This document shows positions 38,373 to 47,353 of a stretch of 64,000 nt of DNA, in pieces. The stretch is from Mycolicibacterium insubricum (GTDB lineage Bacteria; Actinomycetota; Actinomycetes; Mycobacteriales; Mycobacteriaceae). The DNA lies in the NCBI RefSeq assembly GCF_010731615.1, contig NZ_AP022618.1, positions 3,844,001 to 3,908,000 of the forward strand, given 5' to 3'. A program made the translations under genes and the position numbers. Position 1 is the first letter of the stretch. Each line of letters begins with the position of its first letter. The notes beneath the pieces were generated by a model, which saw nothing but the letters and a program-made list of their open reading frames with translations, was not told the origin of the DNA and searched no databases.

Positions 38373-39544
38373 CGGGCGGCGGTGACCCGCCGCAGCGTGT
38401 CGGGGGTCAGGTCGGCGAGGCCGGGGTAGCCGTCGATGGCCATGATCAGGTCCGCCTCGGCCAGGATGGACCGCAGCACATGCACCACCCCGGCGACCCC
38501 GCCCAACGCCAGCCCGTAGAGGTACGGCCGCCCGATGCCGACCGCGCTGGCGCCCAGCGCCAGGGCCTTGACGACGTCGGCGCCCGAACGCACCCCGGAA
38601 TCGAAGAGCACCGGGACGTCTCCGGCCGCCGCGGCGACGTCGGGCAGGCAGTCCAGCGCGGGCAGCCCGCCGTTGGCCTGACGGCCGCCGTGGTTGCTGC
38701 AGTAGATGGCGTCGACGCCGTGGTCGATGGCCCTGCGGGCGTCGTCGGGGTGGCAGATGCCCTTGACGATCAGCGGCAGTTCGGTCAGCCCGCGCAGCCA
38801 CACCAGGTCGTCCCAGGTCAACGGGCGCCCGAATATCGAGGCCCAGAACCCAACCACGTCGCGCGGGTTGCCGCCCTCGGCGAAGCCGGCCTTCTCCCGG
38901 AACACCGGGTCTGAGGTGTAGTTGGCCAGGCACTGTCCGCGCAGCTGCGGGAAGTTCGCCGTGCTCAGATCGCGCGGACGCCAACCCAGCACCCAGGTGT
39001 CCAGGGTGACCACGATGCCGGCGTAACCCGCCGCTTCGGCGCGGCGCACCAGGCTCTCGGCGATGTCCTTGTCGGTCGGGCAGTACAGCTGGAAAAAGCC
39101 CGGGGTTTCGGTGAATTCAGCGGCCACGGTCTCCAGCGGGTCCTCGACCAGCGTGGACACGCACATCGGCACACCGGCCTGGTTGGCGGCGCGCGCGGTC
39201 AGCACGTCACCGTGTCCGCCCTGCGCGCACAGCCCGGTCACCCCGATCGGCGCCAGGAAAAGCGGTGCAGCCCAGCGCTTTCCGAACAGTTCGACGGACA
39301 GGTCGCGCTGCGCGGCGCCGACCAGCATCCGCGGGATCAGTCCCCAGCCGTCGAACGCGGTGACGTTGGCGTCCTGGGTGCGCTCGTCCCCGGCACCACA
39401 GCTGACATAGGACCACACCGACGGCGGCATCGCCTGGGCCGCGCGGGCCGCCAGCTCGGCGTGGGTCATCGGCAGATCGGGCAGCACACCCATCAGGCCC
39501 TGGAAGAAGATCTCGTATTCGTACGCGCCGAAATTGGTGGTCAC
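38369..39544 (-). CDS. FMN-dependent alpha-hydroxy acid oxidase, lactate 2-monooxygenase-like
   Basis: A 391-residue TIM-barrel flavoprotein. It strongly resembles M. smegmatis lactate 2-monooxygenase as I recall it: [77 protein letters not shown] (catalytic His, FMN-binding Arg), and [30 protein letters not shown] (split motif for FMN phosphate). It probably oxidises L-lactate to acetate plus CO2, though other 2-hydroxy acids are possible. It is translationally coupled to the GH13 gene. Confidence 0.9.
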   Translation of the reverse strand: MTTNFGAYEYEIFFQGLMGVLPDLPMTHAELAARAAQAMPPSVWSYVSCGAGDERTQDANVTAFDGWGLIPRMLVGAAQRDLSVELFGKRWAAPLFLAPIGVTGLCAQGGHGDVLTARAANQAGVPMCVSTLVEDPLETVAAEFTETPGFFQLYCPTDKDIAESLVRRAEAAGYAGIVVTLDTWVLGWRPRDLSTANFPQLRGQCLANYTSDPVFREKAGFAEGGNPRDVVGFWASIFGRPLTWDDLVWLRGLTELPLIVKGICHPDDARRAIDHGVDAIYCSNHGGRQANGGLPALDCLPDVAAAAGDVPVLFDSGVRSGADVVKALALGASAVGIGRPYLYGLALGGVAGVVHVLRSILAEADLIMAIDGYPGLADLTPDTLRRVTAAR

Positions 39545-39580
39545 CCGGTCTCCTCGCCGCTGGATCGTCTGGCGTCCACC

Positions 39581-40495
39581 CTACGTTCCGCTCCCGCGCG
39601 GCCCGCCGAAGTCGGCGACGACATCGGAGACGCGGCGCAGCTGGTCGAGGTCGGTGCTCGTCGGGATCAGGTGGATCTCGTCGGTGCCGATCGCGGCGAA
39701 ATCGCGCAGCACCCCGGCCAGCGCCTCCTCGTCGCCGGCCCATCCGGTGTTCGGCGCCATCGCCTCGACGAATTCAGCGGGAATCCAGTTCATATAGCGC
39801 AGCAGATGCCGGCGGATCTGGACGCGGGCGTCCTCGATCGGCCCGAGCGCGAACCAGAACGAGGTGGCCAGGTGCGGCGCGGGTTTGCCGGCGCGGGACC
39901 AGGATTCGCGGGCGACGTCGAACAACTCCGCCTGGCGGGTGAGGTCGAGATCCATGGTGGTGCCCGCCAGCCCGTCGGCCCAGACCGCCGACCGGCGCAC
40001 GGTCTTGGGGCCGACGGTGCCGACCAGCAGCGGCGGGCCGCCGGGGCGGGTCGGTGCCGGGCCCACCGGCAGCACCGAGTCGGTGACCTTCTCCCCCGCC
40101 CACACCCGGCGCATGATCGCCACCTTCTCGGCCATGCCGGCAATGGTCTGGGTCCCCGGGTCGGCGCCGACCGCGCGGTAGTCCTCGTGCCGGCCGCCGA
40201 CGCCGAAACCGACGGTCAGCCGCCCGCCGCTGAGCATGTCGCCGGTGGCGATTGCCTTGGCGCACATCACCGGATCGTGCAGCTGCGGCACGATCACCGT
40301 CGTCACCAGCTGCACCCGGTCGGTCCAGGCGGCCAGCGCGCCGAGCAGGGTGAGGCTGTCCGGGTTGTCGAAGGCAATACGCTCACCCCAGCACAGCGAG
40401 GAGAACGGCCCGTCGTCGATGGCTCGGGCCCAGGTCCGCAGGGTCGCGGCGTCCAGGTCCGGCTCCATCACCGGCATCGTCATTCCGATCCGCAT
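39581..40495 (-). CDS. LLM-class F420-dependent oxidoreductase
   Basis: A 304-residue luciferase-like TIM-barrel protein. Features: MRIGMTMPVMEPDLD start, FSSLCWGERIAFDNPDSLTLL, ATGDMLSGGRLTVGFGVGG and PPLLVGTVGPKTVRRSAVWADG. Mycobacterial members generally use F420 rather than FMN; the substrate is unknown. ATG at 40495 follows a possible GTG; the transporter stop is 5 nt upstream. It is 36 nt before the lactate monooxygenase gene, same strand. Confidence 0.87.
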   Translation of the reverse strand: MRIGMTMPVMEPDLDAATLRTWARAIDDGPFSSLCWGERIAFDNPDSLTLLGALAAWTDRVQLVTTVIVPQLHDPVMCAKAIATGDMLSGGRLTVGFGVGGRHEDYRAVGADPGTQTIAGMAEKVAIMRRVWAGEKVTDSVLPVGPAPTRPGGPPLLVGTVGPKTVRRSAVWADGLAGTTMDLDLTRQAELFDVARESWSRAGKPAPHLATSFWFALGPIEDARVQIRRHLLRYMNWIPAEFVEAMAPNTGWAGDEEALAGVLRDFAAIGTDEIHLIPTSTDLDQLRRVSDVVADFGGPRGSGT

Positions 40496-40500
40496 CACGC

Positions 40501-41643
40501 TCACCGCACCGGGTCCTTGCCGACCGGGACCGCGGCCGTCGGCACCGGGCCGAACAGTTGTCCGCGCAGGCTGCCGCCGGTGGTGCGGACCGCGACCAGC
40601 AGCCAGGTGGCCAGCAGCGCGGTGTAGCAGGCGACGGCGGCGACCCGAAACGCCGGAAGTCCGGTGTGCAGGGCCAGCTGCGTGGTCCCGGTGACGAAGG
40701 TGCCGACGGGGAACGTCAGGCTCCACCAGGTCAGAGCGAACGGCATGCCGCGGCGCACGGTGCGGATCGTCAGCAGCAGCGCCAGGGCGATCCACAGCAG
40801 GGCGAATCCCCACACCGGCACCCCGAACAGCACCGCGAACACCGCCATCCCGGTGGCCAGCTGGGGGGTGACCACTCCTGCGGCGTGTGTGCCGAGCATG
40901 CCGGCCACGGTGATCGACTGCCCCAGCGGACCCAGCACGATCCACAGCGTCGGGATCCGGGCGCTGCCGGAGGTGCCGTAGAGCACCAGCCGACTCCAAA
41001 TCATCGAGATGATGATCAGCGAGGCCACCAGCGACAGACCGAACATCGCGTAGCAGCCGTAGAGCATGGTCGCCCGCCCGGTGCCCGGCGCCATGTGCGG
41101 GATCAGCAGCGCGCCGCCGGCCGCCGACACCATGGGTGGCACGACGGGCATCAGCCAGCCGCCGAACGCCGAGTCCGGTTCGACGACCAGCTGGGTGAAC
41201 ATCAGGTACGGGATGCTCGCAGCGGTGAACAATCCGCCGACGAGCCCGGCGGTCCACAGCACCCAGGCCAGGTCGATCGCCACCCGCTCGCCGATCAGGT
41301 TGGGACCGATCAGCACCGCCCCGGCGCCCACCGTGCTGAACGCCATCGGTGCGGCGCCGTAGAAGTGCGCCATCTGCGGGTTGCGGGCGTGGGTGCGCGC
41401 CACTCTCGGGTGCCGCAGCCAGTGGCCGCCCACCACGACGATCAGCACCAGCAGCATCAGCGCCGCGATGACCCAGACGATGTCGGTGAAGACCGACAGG
41501 CCGGGCAGCCGCACCGGCAGGATCGCGCCGGCCGTCGCGACGATGCCGGTACCCATGACCGAGGCGAACCAGTTGGGTCCGATTCGGCCGAGCACCTCGA
41601 CGCCGGTGCGCGACGCGGGTGCGCCGGTTGATTCGGTGGCCAT
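40501..41643 (-). CDS. TDT/SLAC1-family transporter
   Basis: A 380-residue membrane protein with ten predicted helices, of the tellurite-resistance/dicarboxylate transporter family (TehA, SLAC1, Mae1). The first helix carries the typical RIGPNWFASVMGTGIVATAGA. Members move small anions or dicarboxylates. First gene of the run transporter-LLM-lactate monooxygenase-GH13; transport of a lactate-like or C4 acid would fit the neighbour, but this is inference. Confidence 0.88.
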   Translation of the reverse strand: MATESTGAPASRTGVEVLGRIGPNWFASVMGTGIVATAGAILPVRLPGLSVFTDIVWVIAALMLLVLIVVVGGHWLRHPRVARTHARNPQMAHFYGAAPMAFSTVGAGAVLIGPNLIGERVAIDLAWVLWTAGLVGGLFTAASIPYLMFTQLVVEPDSAFGGWLMPVVPPMVSAAGGALLIPHMAPGTGRATMLYGCYAMFGLSLVASLIIISMIWSRLVLYGTSGSARIPTLWIVLGPLGQSITVAGMLGTHAAGVVTPQLATGMAVFAVLFGVPVWGFALLWIALALLLTIRTVRRGMPFALTWWSLTFPVGTFVTGTTQLALHTGLPAFRVAAVACYTALLATWLLVAVRTTGGSLRGQLFGPVPTAAVPVGKDPVR

Positions 41644-41749
41644 GAGTTCAGCACGCTACCGGTGCCCGGTTCACCCCGCGGCGGTTCCGGTACCTGGCGA
41701 CCTCCCGCGCGCAGTGCTTGACTGGTGAACACAGCGACGGGAAGAAACC

Positions 41750-42133
41750 ATGAGTATCGCCTTCAACCACACCATCGTCGCGGCGCGCGACAAGGCCGCC
41801 TCTGCGCGGTTTCTCACCGATCTGTTCGGTCTGCCCGATCCGGTGCCGATGGGCCGGTTCATGGCGGTGCAGGTGGCCCACGGCGCCACCCTGGATTACG
41901 CGGATGTGCCCGACGGCGCCGAGATCCACCCGCAGCATTACGCGTTCCTGGTCGGCGACGACGAGTTCGACGCCATCTACGGCCGGATCGTGGCCGCCGG
42001 GATGACGCACTGGGCCGATCCGGCGGGCACCCGCGTCGGCGAGATCAACCACAACGACGGCGGGCGCGGCGTCTATTTCCGCGACCCCGACGGGCACCAC
42101 CTGGAGATCTTGACCCGGCCGTACGAAAACTGA
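41750..42133 (+). CDS. VOC-family (glyoxalase/bleomycin resistance-like) protein
   Basis: A 127-residue single VOC module pair: FNHTIVAARDKAASARFLTDLFGL (metal His6) and HQ/HYAFLVGDDEFDAIYGRI in the middle, ending GRGVYFRDPDGHHLEILTRPY (metal Glu). The metal-binding His/His/Glu pattern is intact. Possible roles are lactone/dioxygenase chemistry or drug sequestration. GGGAAG lies 6 nt before the ATG. It is divergent from the TDT transporter. Confidence 0.85.
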   Translation: MSIAFNHTIVAARDKAASARFLTDLFGLPDPVPMGRFMAVQVAHGATLDYADVPDGAEIHPQHYAFLVGDDEFDAIYGRIVAAGMTHWADPAGTRVGEINHNDGGRGVYFRDPDGHHLEILTRPYEN

Positions 42134-42154
42134 ACCCCGACGGCCGGGCGGTCG

Positions 42155-42634
42155 CTACACCGTGCGGCGGTGACCCCGGGTGTGCTCCTGGCGCCGGTAG
42201 GCGTCGGCCAGTGCGCCGACGTGCGCGGGCAGCCGGCCGCCGGCCACATCCGCGAGGCTGGTCTCCTCCAGGACCGCGCGCATGGAGGCGCGCAGTGCCC
42301 GCCACACGTCGGTCAGCGCGGCCGTCGGCCCGCCGTAGGGCAGGTCCCCCAGGCCCATGTCCCGGACGCTGGCCAGCGGACCGTCGACGCAGCGCAGCAC
42401 GTCGGCCACGCTGATCTGCTCGGCGGGACGGGCCAGCGTGTATCCGCCGTCGCGGCCGCGGTGGCTGCGCACCAGCTGGTCGGCGCGCAGTGCGGAGAGG
42501 ATGTCGGCCAGGAACTGCGCCGGGATGCCCTGTGCCTGGGCCAGGTCCTCGGTCTTGGTCAGCGCGCCGGGTTCGGCGGCGGCGAGCTCGACCATCGCCC
42601 GCACCGCGTACTCGGCCTTCGCCGACATCCGCAT
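42155..42634 (-). CDS. Rrf2-family regulator, CymR-like (no Fe-S cysteines)
   Basis: A 159-residue winged-helix regulator: [17 protein letters not shown], then recognition-helix region [33 protein letters not shown]. IscR/NsrR-type members bind Fe-S with three Cys; this one has a single Cys (82), pointing to a cluster-free, CymR-like sulfur regulator. It is 4 nt downstream of cysQ, on the same strand as the sulfate-activation genes, and matches Rv1287 in location. It probably controls cysD-cysNC-cysQ. Confidence 0.87.
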   Translation of the reverse strand: MRMSAKAEYAVRAMVELAAAEPGALTKTEDLAQAQGIPAQFLADILSALRADQLVRSHRGRDGGYTLARPAEQISVADVLRCVDGPLASVRDMGLGDLPYGGPTAALTDVWRALRASMRAVLEETSLADVAGGRLPAHVGALADAYRRQEHTRGHRRTV

Positions 42635-42638
42635 CGGG

Positions 42639-43400
42639 TCAGCGTCCCGGTGCGGTGACCGCCAGCACAGCCTCGGCGTACTCCGGCCGGCAGACGATCA
42701 GATCCGGCAGCGACGGGTCGATCTGGTTGTAGTGCAACGGCGAACCGTCGATCCGCGCGGTGAACAGCCCGGCGGAGCGGGCCACCGCGACCGGCGCGGC
42801 CGAATCCCACTCGTACTGCCCGCCGGCGTGCACGTACACATCGGCGCGGCCCTGCACCACCGCGGCCACCTTGGCGCCGGCCGAACCCATTTCCACCAAG
42901 ACACCGTCGAGGGCGTCACGCACGGCCAGAGCGACGGCCGGCGGGCGGGTCCGCGACACCACCACGCGTACCGGACCGTCGTGCGCGGCCGGTGCGACCA
43001 CCTCCGGGGTGGCCAGCGTCATACCCTGGGCCGGCAGTGCGACGGCCCCGGCGACCAGTTCCCCGTGGCTGCCGTTGCGCTGCCAGAGAGCCACGTGCAC
43101 GGCCCAGTCGTCACGGCCGAGTTCGGAGAATTCCCGGGTGCCGTCCAGCGGGTCGACGATCCACACCCGGTCGGCGGTCAACCGCGCCGAGTTGGCCTTC
43201 TCCTGTTCGGTCGCCTCCTCCGACAGCACCGCGTCGTCAGGCCGGGCGGCGGCCAGTTCGGTCATCAGGAACTCGTGACTTCGCCTGTCCCCGGCTGCCT
43301 TTCGCTCGGCGGCGGGCGCCTCGGACAGTTCGGCGCGGACGTCGAGCAGCAGTTTCCCGGCCCGGCTCGCCAGTTCGGCGGCCAGCCGGTGATCACTCAC
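42639..43400 (-). CDS. cysQ: 3'(2'),5'-bisphosphate nucleotidase CysQ
   Basis: Li-sensitive phosphatase, 253 residues, removing PAP (and PAPS) formed during sulfate assimilation. Inositol-monophosphatase fold motifs: [20 protein letters not shown] (metal-binding Asp pair) and [18 protein letters not shown] start overlaps the cysNC stop region by 8 nt, so the genes are translated together. Confidence 0.93.
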   Translation of the reverse strand: MSDHRLAAELASRAGKLLLDVRAELSEAPAAERKAAGDRRSHEFLMTELAAARPDDAVLSEEATEQEKANSARLTADRVWIVDPLDGTREFSELGRDDWAVHVALWQRNGSHGELVAGAVALPAQGMTLATPEVVAPAAHDGPVRVVVSRTRPPAVALAVRDALDGVLVEMGSAGAKVAAVVQGRADVYVHAGGQYEWDSAAPVAVARSAGLFTARIDGSPLHYNQIDPSLPDLIVCRPEYAEAVLAVTAPGR

Positions 43401-45270
43401 CGGGGCGCTCCAGCATCTCGACGACCAGTTGCGCCTGCTCGTCGAGGCTCGCCTCCGGGGTCAGCCGCAGGTCCGGGTCCTTGGGCCGCTGATACGGGCT
43501 GTCGATTCCGGTGAAGTGGGTGAGCTCTCCGGCGCGGGCCTTGGCGTAGAGGCCCTTGGGATCCCGGCGTTCGCAATCCTCCAGTGGCGTGTCGATGAAG
43601 ACCTCGAAGAACTCGATCCCGGCGGCCTCGTGCACCTTACGGGCCAGCTCGCGGTGCTCGGCCAGCGGGCTGATGGCCGGCACCATGACGGTGAGCCCGG
43701 CGTCGGCCATCAGGGTCGCGATGTGCGCCAGTCTCCGGAGGTTCTCCGAGCGATCATCCATGGAGAAACCGAGGTCGGCGTTGAGGCCGTGACGCAGATT
43801 GTCGCCGTCGAGAATGTAGGCGGGGCAACCGTGTTCGATCAGCTTGCGCTCGACGAGCACCGACACCGAGGATTTGCCCGAACCCGACAGCCCGGTCAGC
43901 CACACGGTGCGCCCCTTGGACAGGCGTTCCCGCGCGGTCACCAGCGACTTGTGCACGACGGTGTTCGGGGTGGCCTGGCGGTCGGCGACCGGGGCGGTGT
44001 CGCGCACCATGCCCGCCGCGACGGTGCCGTTGGTGACCGGGTCGATCAGGATGAACGAGCCGGTGGCCGGGTTGCGCGAGTACTCGTCGAGCAGCAGCGG
44101 CTGCTGTGTGCGCAGGGTGACCCTGCCGAGTTCGTTGAGTTTGAGCGCGGTGGCGCTCTTGTCTCGGTGCAGGGTGTTGACGTCGAGCCGGTAGCTCAGC
44201 CCGCTGACCCGCGCGCGGGTGGTGCGGGTGGTGTGCTTGATGACGTAGTCGCGGCCCGGTTCCAGGGTGGCATCGTCGGACATCCAGCACACGGTGGCAT
44301 CGAATTCGGTTGTGGCCGTGGGCTGGTTGTTGGGTCGGGCCAGCATGTCGCCGCGGGAGATGTCGATGTCGTCGGCCAGGCTGATCGACACCGCCATCGG
44401 CGGGTAGGCCTCCTGTACCGGGCCGGTGGGGCCGTCGATGGTGGTGATCCGGCTGGGCTTGCCGCTGGGCAGCACCACCACCTCGTCGCCCGGGCGCAGT
44501 ACGCCGCTGGCGACGGTGCCGGCGTAGCTACGGTGGTCGGCGTGCTCGTGGGTCTGCGGCCGGATCACGTACTGCACCGGGAAGCGGGGGTCCATGAGGT
44601 TGCGGTCGCCGGCGATGTACACCTCTTCGAGGTGGCTCAGCAGCGCGGGCCCGTCGTACCACGGGGTCTTGTCACTCTTGGTGACGACGTTGTCGCCGGT
44701 CAGCGCGGACAGCGGGATGCTGGTGACGTCGTGGACGTCGAGCCGGGCGGCGAACGCGTGGAACTCATCGCGAATCCAGTTGAACCGCTCCTGATCCCAG
44801 TCGATCAGGTCCATCTTGTTGACGGCCAGCACGATGTGGCGCACACCCAGCAGCGACGCCAGGAAGGCGTGCCGGCGGGACTGCTCGAGCAGGCCGTGGC
44901 GGGCATCCACCAGCACGATGGCCAGTTGCGCGGTCGAGGTTCCGGTCACCATGTTGCGGGTGTACTGGATGTGACCAGGGGTGTCGGCGATGATGAATTT
45001 GCGCTTGGCCGTGGCGAAGTAGCGGTACGCGACGTCGATGGTGATGCCCTGCTCGCGTTCGGCCCGCAATCCGTCGGTGACCAGCGCCAGGTCGGTGTAG
45101 TCGTTGCCGCGTTCCTTCGAGGTGCGCTCGACGGCGGCCAGCTGATCCTCCATGACGGCCTTGGAGTCGAACAGCAGCCGGCCGATCAGGGTGGATTTGC
45201 CGTCGTCGACCGAACCGGCCGTCGCGATGCGCAGCAAGGTGGTGGCGGTATCCGGTGCAGCCGTGGCCAT
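43393..45270 (-). CDS. cysNC: bifunctional sulfate adenylyltransferase large subunit / APS kinase
   Basis: A 625-residue fusion. The N-terminal EF-Tu-like GTPase (CysN) carries TAGSVDDGKSTLIGRLL (G1), DTPGHIQYTRNM (G3) and AVNKMDLI (G4). The C-terminal APS kinase (CysC, from about 435) carries WLTGLSGSGKSSVSV, YILDGDNLRHGLNADLGFS and FFEVFIDTPLEDCERRDPKGLY. It activates sulfate to APS with CysD, then to PAPS. Its start shares one base with the cysD stop. Confidence 0.97.
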   Translation of the reverse strand: MATAAPDTATTLLRIATAGSVDDGKSTLIGRLLFDSKAVMEDQLAAVERTSKERGNDYTDLALVTDGLRAEREQGITIDVAYRYFATAKRKFIIADTPGHIQYTRNMVTGTSTAQLAIVLVDARHGLLEQSRRHAFLASLLGVRHIVLAVNKMDLIDWDQERFNWIRDEFHAFAARLDVHDVTSIPLSALTGDNVVTKSDKTPWYDGPALLSHLEEVYIAGDRNLMDPRFPVQYVIRPQTHEHADHRSYAGTVASGVLRPGDEVVVLPSGKPSRITTIDGPTGPVQEAYPPMAVSISLADDIDISRGDMLARPNNQPTATTEFDATVCWMSDDATLEPGRDYVIKHTTRTTRARVSGLSYRLDVNTLHRDKSATALKLNELGRVTLRTQQPLLLDEYSRNPATGSFILIDPVTNGTVAAGMVRDTAPVADRQATPNTVVHKSLVTARERLSKGRTVWLTGLSGSGKSSVSVLVERKLIEHGCPAYILDGDNLRHGLNADLGFSMDDRSENLRRLAHIATLMADAGLTVMVPAISPLAEHRELARKVHEAAGIEFFEVFIDTPLEDCERRDPKGLYAKARAGELTHFTGIDSPYQRPKDPDLRLTPEASLDEQAQLVVEMLERPGE

Positions 45271-46199
45271 CAGAAGTACCCCTCTCGCTTGCGGTCCTCC
45301 ATGCCGGCCTCCGATATCCGGTCGTCGGCCCGGGTGGCCCCGCGCTCGGTCAGCCTCGACACGGCGGTCTCGGCGATGATCTCCTCGACGGTGGCGGCGA
45401 CCGATTCCACGCAGCCGGTGCAGGTGACGTCGCCGACGGTCCGGAACCGCACCGAGGTTTCGAACACCTCCTCGCCGTCGCGGGGCGCCATGAACCGGTG
45501 CACGGCCAGCAGCATGCCGTCACGCTCGAACACTTCGCGGGTGTGCGCGTAGTAGATCGACGGCAGCTCGATGCCCTCGGCGCCGATGTAGGCCCAGATG
45601 TCGTACTCGGTCCAGTTCGACAGCGGGAACGCCCGGATGTGCTCGCCCTTGCGGTGGCGTCCGTTGTAGAGGTTCCACAGTTCCGGGCGCTGCGCCTTGG
45701 GGTCCCACTGGCCGAATTCGTCGCGGAAGCTGAACACCCGCTCCTTGGCGCGGGCCTTCTCCTCGTCGCGCCGGGCCCCGCCGAAGGCGGCGTCGAAGGC
45801 GTTCTCGGAGATGCCGCGCAGCAGGGTGACGGTCTGCAGCGGGTTGCGCGACGGGCCTTTGTCGACGACGCGGCCGGCGTCGATGTCGTCCTGCACGCTG
45901 GCCACCACCAGCCGCACCCCGTGCCGATCGACCAGCATGTCGCGGGTGGAGATCACCTCGTCGAAGTTGTGGCCGGTGTCGACATGCATCACCGGGAAGG
46001 GCACCCGCCCCGGCGCGAAGGCCTTGATGGCCAGGTGCAGCATGACGATGGAGTCCTTGCCACCGGAGAACAGCAGCACGGGTCGTTCGAACTCGGCGGC
46101 CACCTCCCGGATGATGTGGATGGCCTCGGCCTCCAGCGAACGCAGATGACTGAGTTCGTAGTGACCGGCCACCGGTTGCGCGGCGGCGGGAGCGTTCAT
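45270..46199 (-). CDS. cysD: sulfate adenylyltransferase small subunit
   Basis: The 309-residue ATP pyrophosphatase subunit transfers AMP to sulfate. PP-loop motif VLLFSGGKDSIVMLHLAIK, then PFPVMHVDTGHNFDEVI and FPLSNWTEYDIWAYI. ATG at 46199 (MNAPAAAQPVAGHYELSHL) has GGAG 10 nt upstream; a longer in-frame start at 46271 crosses the presumed promoter and is less likely. It heads the cysD-cysNC-cysQ-rrf2 operon. The carbonic anhydrase gene (canA) that follows cysD in M. tuberculosis is not here. Confidence 0.95.
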   Translation of the reverse strand: MNAPAAAQPVAGHYELSHLRSLEAEAIHIIREVAAEFERPVLLFSGGKDSIVMLHLAIKAFAPGRVPFPVMHVDTGHNFDEVISTRDMLVDRHGVRLVVASVQDDIDAGRVVDKGPSRNPLQTVTLLRGISENAFDAAFGGARRDEEKARAKERVFSFRDEFGQWDPKAQRPELWNLYNGRHRKGEHIRAFPLSNWTEYDIWAYIGAEGIELPSIYYAHTREVFERDGMLLAVHRFMAPRDGEEVFETSVRFRTVGDVTCTGCVESVAATVEEIIAETAVSRLTERGATRADDRISEAGMEDRKREGYF

Positions 46200-46231
46200 G
46201 AGGCGAATCTCCGTTAAGTTGGGTAAATTAA

Positions 46232-46278
46232 CCAGGATTAATACCTGGCATACTTCCAGGGTCGCGGCCAACCGTCAA
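46232..46278 (-). promoter_or_regulatory. candidate cysD promoter and operator
   Basis: On the minus strand a -35 TTGACG (46278-46273) is followed, around the expected -10 region, by the inverted repeat CCAGG-TATTAAT-CCTGG (46248-46232). A second near-palindrome GGTTAATTTACC overlaps just downstream (46222-46233). These AT-rich dyads beside the start of a sulfur operon ending in an Rrf2 gene are plausible regulator sites. The -10 itself is not a clean TANNNT. Confidence 0.4.
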
Positions 46279-46348
46279 GCGAGCCCGGGGCGCGCCGAAA
46301 CCCGTCCTGAGCAGCCTGTGCACCGGGTCATCTCATACCCTGTTGCTC

Positions 46349-46375
46349 ATGCAGACCGGCCGGAGCACCCGCTAG
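46349..46375 (+). CDS. predicted leaderless mini-ORF coupled to oppB
   Basis: ATG at 46349 encodes MQTGRSTR and ends with TAG at 46373-46375; the oppB ATG begins at the very next base. A -10 TACCCT (46336-46341) ends 7 nt before the mini-ORF ATG, ideal for a leaderless mRNA in mycobacteria. CGGAG inside the mini-ORF (46361-46365) can serve as Shine-Dalgarno for oppB. Its translation would deliver ribosomes to the oppB start. Confidence 0.5.
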   Translation: MQTGRSTR

Positions 46376-47353
46376 ATGACGAGGTTTCTGCTGCGCCGCC
46401 TGCTCAACTATCTGCTGCTGCTGGCACTCGCGTCGTTTCTCACCTTTGCCCTGACCTCGTTGACCTTCGCGCCGCTGGACGGCCTCGAGCAGCGCAGTCC
46501 GCGCCCTCCGCAGGCGGTGATCGACGCCAAGGCCGCCGAGCTGAACCTCGACAAGCCGATCCCGGTGCGCTACCTGGACTGGGCCGGGGGTGCGGTCCGC
46601 GGGGACTTCGGCACCACCGTGGCCGGTCAGCCGGTCGGCGAGGAACTGGGCCGGCGGATCGGGGTGAGCCTGCGTCTGCTGATCCTCGGCACCCTCATCG
46701 GCGCGGTGAGCGGCGTGGTGCTCGGCGCCTGGGGTGCGGTCCGCCAGTACCGGCTGTCGGACCGGGTGATCACCATGGTGTCGCTGCTGCTGCTGTCCAT
46801 CCCGACGTTCGTCATCGCCAACCTGCTGATCCTGGCCGCACTGAAGGTCAATTCGATATTCGGCGTGCAACTCTTCGCGTTCATCGGCGAGACGTCGCCG
46901 GACGTCGTCGGCGGCGCCTGGGCACAGTTCGCCGACCGGCTGCAGCACCTGATGCTGCCGACGCTGACGCTGGCCCTGGGGGCGATGGCCGGCTACAGCC
47001 GCTACCAGCGCAACGCCATGCTCGACGTGCTGGGCCAGGACTTCATCCGCACCGCCCGCGCCAAGGGCCTGACGCGCCGGCGCGCGCTGTTCAAACACGG
47101 GTTGCGCACCGCCCTGATCCCGATGGCCACCCTGTTCGCCTACGGAGTCAGCGGCCTGGTCACCGGGGCGGTGTTCGTCGAGAAGATCTTCGGCTGGCAC
47201 GGGATGGGCGAGTGGGTGGTCCAGGGCGTGGCCACCCAGGACACCAACATCATCGCCGCCATCACGGTGTTCTCCGGCGCGGCGATCCTGTGTGCGGGCC
47301 TGTTGTCCGACGTCATCTACGCCGCGCTCGATCCCCGGGTGAGGGTGCAATGA
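46376..47353 (+). CDS. oppB: peptide ABC transporter permease (OppB/DppB family)
   Basis: A 325-residue inner-membrane permease with about six helices. The N-terminus MTRFLLRRLLNYLLLLALASFLTFAL (in two parts) is typical, and the ATPase-contact EAA loop reads YQRNAMLDVLGQDFIRTARAKG. Mycobacterial OppB has an import role for peptides such as glutathione (Rv1283c type). It overlaps oppC by 4 nt (ATGA). Confidence 0.95.
   Translation: MTRFLLRRLLNYLLLLALASFLTFALTSLTFAPLDGLEQRSPRPPQAVIDAKAAELNLDKPIPVRYLDWAGGAVRGDFGTTVAGQPVGEELGRRIGVSLRLLILGTLIGAVSGVVLGAWGAVRQYRLSDRVITMVSLLLLSIPTFVIANLLILAALKVNSIFGVQLFAFIGETSPDVVGGAWAQFADRLQHLMLPTLTLALGAMAGYSRYQRNAMLDVLGQDFIRTARAKGLTRRRALFKHGLRTALIPMATLFAYGVSGLVTGAVFVEKIFGWHGMGEWVVQGVATQDTNIIAAITVFSGAAILCAGLLSDVIYAALDPRVRVQ

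Noticed and set aside
36732..38984. GH13 gene with a longer 750-residue frame
   Set aside because: The N-terminal 200 residues overlap the lactate monooxygenase gene and have no glycosidase similarity; the GTG at 38372 gives normal family length.
36490..39544. A RiPP cluster of the mycofactocin kind (FMN lactate-dehydrogenase-like enzyme plus small peptide)
   Set aside because: No radical SAM protein, PqqD-like chaperone or peptide with the mycofactocin C-terminal Val-Tyr is present; the FMN enzyme is closer to lactate 2-monooxygenase than to MftD.
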